From Mercurialis annua (taxonomy: Eukaryota > Streptophyta > Magnoliopsida > Malpighiales > Euphorbiaceae): DNA of 64,000 nt. The position numbers and the translations under genes are program-made. Positions 57,201 through 64,000 of this stretch are shown in pieces; position 1 is the first letter of the stretch, and each line of letters opens with the position of its first letter. Below the pieces are notes generated by a model, which made no database searches, was not told the origin of the DNA, and saw nothing but the letters and a program-made list of their open reading frames with translations. The stretch spans positions 8,806,501 to 8,870,500 of the forward strand of contig NC_065571.1 of NCBI RefSeq assembly GCF_937616625.2, read 5' to 3'.

Positions 57201-60200
57201 ATTATGACATGCTGCATTGGTAAGATTTTGTGTTAATAAGAGTATATAGCTCTATTTATATATACTGCACCTAATCTCTCAGTTTCTTTGCTACATTTAT
57301 GATAATTGTTGTCTCTTTATCTTAAAGGTCATATTCCTACATTGGATGCTACATCTTGCAGGTGATTGGTGTTATTGATGTTAATAGAACTAAAGAGAAA
57401 GGTTACGGAACAATAGTGAAAGAGGGTTTCTGTGATGAGGTTTAGTTTTGATTTTGCAGAACTTCTTGTATCACTTATTTTCAAGACATGCACTCAAGTT
57501 TTAAAATTCTCTAATCTTATTTTTTTTTGGCTTCATTTAAAACAAAGTCACTTATAACCCTTTCAAGTTACTGCTAAATCCAGGATTGAGATGATAGTTT
57601 TTCTTTTCTTTTGCATGAAACCATCATGCTTAGATTCATAAGGTTTTCATTTATTATCAATTCTTATTTCTTACTATCATATTGATTAAAAGTTGGAGGT
57701 TGACTTGACAATTCAATTGTGTCCCATGAAATGTAGTTGGATGAACTGCGGCACATCTATGAGGAACTGCCACAATTTCTGCAAGAGGTGCATGTGCATA
57801 CATAATTTTTTTTGGTGACATAATTAAGACTGCAATACTCTTTAACCATACTCATTTTCTACAGGTCTCCTCATTGGAGCTCGCACAACTTCCCCATTTG
57901 AGGAACGAGAAGTTTGCTCCTTGTGTTGTGTATATACATCAAATAGGTAGGTCTGTATTACCATTGTAATATTAACAAGGAAATCAGCTGGTAAATCACA
58001 ATTTTAAGAATTTTCTAGCTATTTAATATTTATTATGTATGTACATCAAATCGGTAGGTCTGCATTACCACTGTGATATTATCGAGGAAATTTGCTGGTG
58101 ATTTATAATTTAAAGAAATTTATAGCTATTTAATATTTGATATAGTTAATCTTAAATGTATAAGCCTCTGATGCTTGAATCTGAAACTTAAAATAGTAGG
58201 AATTCGAAGTCATTCTTTCTTTTGATGGGGTTTCAATGCTACTCCGTCTCTCCCAAAATGATAGGACATTTGGACAAACACAGAAATTAAGAAAAATATA
58301 GTTAAGTTGGTTAATATTAATCTTTTTAATCTATTTTTCAATTTTTTTTAAATACATAAATAGCATATTAATGTTTTGTTCCTTTATTCGTGTATTTTAT
58401 ATCAAATAAGTAGAGTATTCCAATTTATTTTGCATTGGTATAAAAAATAATATTTATTCTTTATTAATATCAGGCAATTAATTTATTTGGAGATAACTAT
58501 ACATATTTATTTAGGGGTAAATAAGACATTTAATTTTAAATTGTTTACCAAAAATGGAAGGTGATCTATAATTTGGGACGTCAAAAATAGTAAGGTGTCC
58601 TATCAATTTGGGACGGAGGGAGTATTTAAGAGGCATATCATCTTATTATGCATTATAAATGTAAAGTGACTTTTTTACACCTTGGTGCTAGTGAATTTCA
58701 TTTGTTATGCTGTTGTTGAGTGACAGTGTTGCTTAGTTGAAGGGTCTTATGATCTCCGTTATGCCTCTCGGGGTGATATTTCTATTACTATAGATATAGT
58801 GGCATAGCATATATGTATCTCCTTGTAAAGAAATAGAAGAATTCTTAACTACAAACAAGCATCTACTTTTGGTCTTCTTTGATGCTTGCTACCATCCTTA
58901 TCCAACATAATATCCATAGTAACATGTGTCTTATGATATATTTCAATCTTAACTATTCTAATTTGTTTTCCTTTATTCCAGTTTTGTTTGTTCTAACTTT
59001 TTTCTCCTATCTCCAATTTGTTTTATCAAATGTAGGATATTTGCTGTGTATTTTTGAAGAAAAACTTGATGAATCCTGGCTAGATAAGCTTCAAAATTTT
59101 GAATTTGTGGTAAGTCGATAGATGTATTGTGATAAATTTAAACAGTCTTGTAAGGAAAATGAATTTCGCATCACGTAATGAAGATGTACACTACTAAATG
59201 CAGTTTTCTGATGCTGATGGGGAGACCAAAAGATTCTTTTATCGTACCCCAAAAACACGGGAATTGGATAATCTTCTTGGTGACATTTATCATAAGATTT
59301 TGGGTACTTGATCAAATGCTCTTTTCTCAAGTCTTTTTCTTGTGAAAATGTTAACTGCTTGTAATTTTTGTATATTTATCCTAAAGAAAACTGATAATGA
59401 TTCATGGAAAATGACCAGACTTTAGATATTATCAATCTAACATTCCAACTAAAAAGGCTGTGTACAATAGCCTCTGGAGTACAGTGTACCCCTGTTTGAC
59501 AGTTGTCAGAAATGAGATACTAAATTTAGCATGCATTTTTTTTAGAATAACTATAGTGTAACTTCTTTCAATCTAATGTTGAAGATATGGAGAGAGCAAT
59601 TACTAGAGATCTGGTGTCACATATTCTTCTATTTTCTGCATTTCTTTTTAAAGCTGTGAATTTTGTTGCCGAACTTGATTGGTAAGAATCATTTACCACA
59701 ACTTGCTTTCTCATATATTCCAACCTTAAATAATCTGGTAGTAACTGCAATATTTACTTTAGCATTCATGTGTACTACTGATACTTCGTGAATATTGTCA
59801 TTAGTCTATTGTCATTGGCGCTAGTTGCTCGTCAGAACAATTATGTGCGGCCCATTTTGACCGAAGAAACATTGCTTGATATTCAGAATGGAAGGTGACA
59901 TTTAATTTTAACATACATGCCATTTTTTGCTGAAATAATACCTAAAAATATTTGGTTTACCAATTAAGTATATCACCAAGTAGCGACACTGTTTTGCAGG
60001 CATGTGTTGCAGGAAATGACTGTAGACTCATTTATTCCTAATGATACAAAGATTCTTGATGATGGTAAAATTTTAATCACACATGCTTATTTAAGTTTTC
60101 TTCATGTCAACCACGCCTTATTCCATCTTATCCATCGAGTTATATTTATAAACATTTCTGGATTGTGTTGCTTCAGGGAGAGTCAACATCATCACTGGTC

Positions 60201-63200
60201 CTAATTATTCAGGGAAGAGTATATATATAAAGCAGGTCTGTGATTATATCAATTTTAGCTATAGATTTCACTATGCAAGGGTGTGGGTTTAATGCTCATA
60301 TACACAGTGTTTAATGCACATCATGTTTTTTGGAACTCTGATTACAAATATGAGTGTGTAAAATCATCTATCTATTTAGTTTCTGTTTCGAGCAGTATAT
60401 CTTGGTTTATACTCTCAGAAGTCGTCAATGCCTAGAGATGAACTCTGATTTTTTTTTATTATATTAATGTGATTTTTTCTACATTTTTTTTGAATTGTTC
60501 AGTGTATCACCATGTTGAATTGGGCAGTTTTAGGGTATTATTTTCATCTCGGGTCTTCTAAATATGTATTAGTACTTTAAAAGTGTGAATGTAGCACTAA
60601 TTTACCTTACAGAAACATTTCTTTTCATCATAGCGATAAGCAAAAACGTCATTCATTCTTCTTGTTGCATTGGAATTGAGACTTTCACAATTCACCTTGC
60701 CGCCAATAGCTACAGCTGTGGTGCTTTCTCTAGCAAAAATTCAACTGGCTGTTGATGTTTTGTGCGCTTCTTGTGTTGATCCCTTCATATTGAACTGTGC
60801 GTTCCAAAAAAATAAATTGCAGGTAGCTTTGATTGTTTTCCTTTCACACGTGGGAAGTTTTGTACCAGCAGATGCTGCTACTGTGGGGTTGACTGATAGG
60901 TGCCAGACCTTCAAATATCAAATATCTTTTCTTTAGTAGAATTTAAATGCATGCGTTTTAGAGATTACGCTGACCACTATTTTGTTGTAACAGGATATTT
61001 TGTGCAATGGGAAGCAAACTTATGACTGCAGAGCAATCAACATTCATGATAGATCTGCATCAAGTAGGAATAATGCTAAGGTATAACTTTAATATGGACA
61101 CTTAGATTGGTTTGACGTCTCTAAGTAAAGGCCCAACTTTCTGACAAAAATCTCAAGATTTTTTTCTTCTTCTGCGGATGCTGTTATTCTGTCATAAAAA
61201 ATCTTCTTTTTAGCATATATTAATTCCAATACGATTTTGTTGGGGATGTTTGGAGTCCAAATAATTTATCAAGTTCTTAAATAACTGAAAGTATTTGAGT
61301 TCCCCCCAAAAATGTCTTCCTCTGTCTTTCCATATTTTAATGTTTAAGACTTTTCAGGCAGGCAACTTCACGGTCTCTGTGTCTATTAGATGAATTTGGT
61401 AAAGGTACACTTACAGAAGGTTTGTCCCTCTTATCCTGGTGGTAACTTCTTTTCTTGCATAGGCCAAAGGCACAGGCACTAATTTTAAAATGGTTGTCCC
61501 ATTTATCTCTATTATTGAATGATTGATTTTGACATTCAATCACAAAATTCTGTACAGATGGTGTTGGTCTGCTTGGTGGAACCATAAATCATTTCATTGC
61601 ATGTGATGACCCTCCAAAGGTTTGATATTCTTTTCTACATGTCATGAAAATCACATACGTAAACCACTAAACTGGAGACCATCTTCTTCTGATTTACATG
61701 ATGTATAAGCTGGCTAAGCTATTATGTCTTACTTATAATTAACTGGTCTTTCTCGTCTGGTTATTATCTTCATTATATCTGTAAGCTTTTCAGCATCATC
61801 TATGGCAGATATGAAAATTGAACTTGCCAAAGTACTTCCTAGTTGTGAAGGATAGGCTTCTGTTAGGTCTTAGAGTTTAGCTTAATTGACCACATCCATT
61901 GGACTCCTCCTTGTTGTTGGCTGTCTTTGTTCCAGTCTCTTCTGTAATTTTCATTTCTTGAGGATTATAACATTCTAAGCATTGCTTTTATGGAGTATCT
62001 TTACTTGTGGCCTAGTTTCCTTGATGAGTTCCAAACTTCTTTTTCTCCCACTTATGTTTGGATTTGCTCGGCTAGCAATGCACCTGAATTTGATCATAAT
62101 CTAATCAACAATGGTGCAAAAGAATCTCTACATTCGTGAGGAAAAACAAATTATAATAACAACACAGAAATAACATAACATCGTAAATTTATCTTTCAAC
62201 ATTCTTGTCGCTTGACGTTTGCAGGTTCTGGTGTGCACTCACTTGAGCGAGTTATTTAGTGAGAGATGCTTGCCAAAGGTATGCATTCTGCAAATCTTCC
62301 ATCCGATTTGTTTAGACTTCCAATTCAGTAATGTAAAAGTGATCATACTAAAGTTTTGAACAATTCCAGTCTGAGAGGGTAAAGTTTTATACAATGAGCG
62401 TGCTGAGGCCTGAGAACCATTCTACAGATGTTACGGACATTGTATTTCTTTACAGGTATTTTCTTTTAGCCATTATAGTAAAAGAAATGCAATATACTTC
62501 GCTTATCTAAAGTTAAAAGAAAACCTCATTCTGTGGTCATGGATTTATGACTCAATTGTTTTAATTATGTCCCATCGATATTTAGTATGTTCAATAGTTT
62601 AAAATACCGATAAAGAATCATTCAGTATGTTCAATAGTTTAACATGCTGAAACAAACTGATGATTTTTCCCCTCCACATTTGCATTCATAAAATGACCAG
62701 TAGTGTCCGGTTGCTAGTAGGGGTATCACGAGCTACTCGAGAATGATTCGAAAAATATTAATTGAGTTGAGCTTAAGAAAAGAAACTCATGAGCTAGAGT
62801 TGGAAAAATATTAATCGAGTAGAGGTCGAGTTCATGAGTTGGTTTAACTCGGTTGTTTTAATTATGTAACCGAGTTGAACCAACTCGCAAGACTGTTGGA
62901 ATATATCAATCGAGTTGAGCTCGAGTTCGAGTTCGAGCTACTTGAGTCAATTGTCGAGTCGAGTTCGACCATCAAGATATTCGGCTCGACATGCTTGCAA
63001 GCCTAATCAAGTTTTGATTAGTTTAATTTTTTTATCCTTTTTAATTATACATAATTATAATTTATAATAATATCCTTCTTTTGCACTATAATTAATTTTA
63101 AAATATTTATACAAATAATCGAGTAGAGTAAGTATTCTACCGAACTCGAGATTGAGCTTTTAAAACAAAATTTTGTTGTGTTCGAATCGAGTTTTGAGCT

Positions 63201-64000
63201 TCGAATTTTAGAATCGAACTCAAGCTTGACAGTGTTTGATTCAACTAGATTTGATTACACTCTTAATAGCTAGTGACCGTAGATAGCTATTTATTAAAGG
63301 CCTAACAAGGTGCAGTGCGTTTTGTTGCCTGAAATGTGGCTATAACAACCAAAATTTGTCAAAAGATTACCTTCTGCTATGCTTTTCTTTCGTCTTCCTG
63401 TTGGCTATTATTTGTAACATATGATTAAAAGGCTCTAAGTACATATTTGCAGGTTAGTTCCTGGGCACACTCTTCTTAGCTATGGTGAGTGGATGAATAT
63501 ATGCGTGTGAGTCTCACAAGAAGAGCTTGGAATTAATTGTCTAAGTTGGATATTATTTTTTGTCTTGTAGGACTACATTGTGCTCTACTTGCTGGTAATG
63601 TTTTCTATTATACTTCTCTTATCTTTCTTTGTTGAAAGAAAATACATTTAGTCCAATTCGGTTTTTAAAATCATGGTCCAAAGTCTCAGAACAGAACTGA
63701 TGGTATGTTGGCTTTAATTCCAAATTTCTAATAATGCAAAATGCAATTGTTCAAGTAGGCGTTCCTGAGGAAGTTATTAAGAGAGCAGCAGCTGTGTTAA
63801 GTAGTACGGGGAATAACAATCGGGTTGAACGATTATGCAACGAGAACATATCAGTTCAAGATCAACAATGCAAGGTCTTACATTCAGAACAAATTTTATG
63901 AATTACAATGATGAAAACATGCATGCTTTTGTTCTCATATACATAAATGATGGAATTTTGTTACTGTAATTGATGCAGGATGCAGTGGACAAGATGCTGT
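51249..64000 (+). CDS. MSH5: MSH5, meiotic MutS homologue (3' end beyond window)
   Basis: Partner of MSH4 in MutSgamma, which stabilises recombination intermediates for class I crossovers in meiosis. Exons: 51249-51284, 51802-51833, 52057-52151, 52293-52373, 52446-52518, 53533-53596, 53831-53985, 54102-54203, 54272-54299, 54377-54408, 54486-54543, 54746-54832, 55352-55408, 56443-56544, 56658-56702, 57362-57439, 57737-57787, 57865-57946, 59036-59109, 59204-59303, 59585-59681, 59805-59894, 60000-60064, 60177-60235, 60823-60899, 60994-61080, 61358-61419, 61558-61619, 62225-62278, 62370-62455, 63453-63484, 63571-63594, 63759-63874, 63979 on. All have GT/AG and keep frame for 788 codons. Walker A GPNYSGKS is at 569-576 and Walker [12 protein letters not shown] at 643-653. 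No mismatch-recognition N-domain is present, as expected. The first exon begins [12 protein letters not shown]. No stop or frameshift interrupts the model, so the gene looks functional; the last 20 or so residues are missing. Confidence 0.95.
52815..53122. mobile_element. Foldback MITE in MSH5 intron 5
   Basis: Arms run TTAATGTCAAAAAAAATCAC...TTTACACG and, complement, TTAATGTCATAAAAATTCAC...TTTACACG; nearly the whole 300 bp can fold on itself through GCACGGCGCTGAGGTG. No clear TSD was found. Intronic and unlikely to affect the protein. Confidence 0.7.
55717..56014. mobile_element. Foldback MITE in MSH5 intron 13
   Basis: Begins AAAGGGTTAATTGCAAATTA and ends with its complement, with AATTTGCAATTACAACACGAAC inside both arms (split here: AATTTGCAATTAC, AACACGAAC). 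A related half-copy is at 27240-27320. TSD not evident. Confidence 0.7.
57930..58140. repeat. Tandem duplication covering the end of MSH5 exon 18 and its splice donor
   Basis: Two copies about 107 bp apart share TACATCAAATAGGTAGGTCTG (copy 1; second copy has CG for AG) and the following ATTACC...TGGTRAAT-like stretch to AGCTATTTAATATTT. The first copy has the true exon 18 end and donor (57946|57947); the second retains GTAGGT at 58054. Continued reading past the true donor meets a stop within a few codons. Confidence 0.8.
58242..58622. mobile_element. Stowaway (Tc1/mariner) MITE in MSH5 intron 18, TSD TA
   Basis: The right end GGGACGGAGGGAG and left end CTCCGTCTCTCCC are the inverted CTCCCTCCGTCCC terminus of Stowaway elements. 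TA dinucleotides flank it at 58240-58241 and 58623-58624. The body is AT-rich, 381 bp, non-coding. Confidence 0.85.
62720..63263. mobile_element. hAT-like non-autonomous repeat in MSH5 intron 30
   Basis: Begins AGGGGTATCACGAGC and ends GATTACACTCT, similar to the short AGGGGTGT.../...ACACCCCT ends of hAT elements. The body is full of GAGTTCGAG / CTCGAGT words. GCTAGT occurs just outside each end and may be part of a diverged 8-bp TSD. Degraded relatives are at 7960, 15300, 22310 and 31840. Confidence 0.5.

Noticed and set aside
1..64000. CRISPR arrays, operons, tRNA or rRNA genes, or another novel gene system
   Set aside because: No regularly spaced repeat-spacer array, no tRNA cloverleaf outside the SINE head, no rRNA-like sequence and no functional gene cluster could be supported.

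Overview
The window is plant nuclear DNA, most likely from a eudicot. It is AT-rich, its genes are split by GT-AG introns, and it is full of plant transposable elements. All host proteins recognised are plant or general eukaryotic ones. The species cannot be determined from the sequence alone. I found no prokaryotic or viral gene system and no clear case of an undescribed system. The interest lies in well-resolved insertions, a broken duplicate of a host gene, and a tandem family of secreted glycine-rich proteins.

Layout. 1.0-6.4 kb: a full-looking LINE retrotransposon with both ORFs open and a 17-bp target-site duplication (TSD). 6.7-7.4 kb: a Mutator-type MITE and a tRNA-derived SINE, each with a perfect TSD. 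8.6-21.8 kb: three minus-strand genes for secreted glycine-rich proteins, separated by two more foldback MITEs, a 4.2-kb CACTA element with decayed transposase-associated exons, a small CACTA MITE, and a 1.06-kb Mutator-like element carrying a palindromic 51-bp tandem array. 22-25.4 kb: AT-rich intergenic DNA with one more MITE. 25.4-26.1 kb: a small two-exon gene for a predicted plastid membrane protein.

26.5-28.9 kb holds decayed copies of the last exons of the RAB3GAP1-like gene that lies intact 6 kb further on. 29.2-31.6 kb (minus): a three-exon P-class PPR protein. 32.5-38.5 kb (minus): a 14-exon Rab3GAP catalytic subunit gene, 689 aa. 39.0-49.5 kb: a 10.1-kb Sirevirus-type Copia element with an extra env-like ORF, nested inside an older 5'-truncated LINE fragment. 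51.2-64 kb (plus): MSH5, the meiotic MutS homologue, 33 complete exons plus the start of a 34th that runs off the window. Its introns hold a Stowaway MITE, two foldback MITEs and an hAT-like repeat.

The host genes have unrelated roles: cell wall or secreted structural proteins, plastid function, organellar RNA processing, Rab GTPase regulation and meiotic crossing-over. They do not form a functional cluster. Exon coordinates were worked out by hand from reading frame, GT/AG sites and continuity of family-conserved residues.
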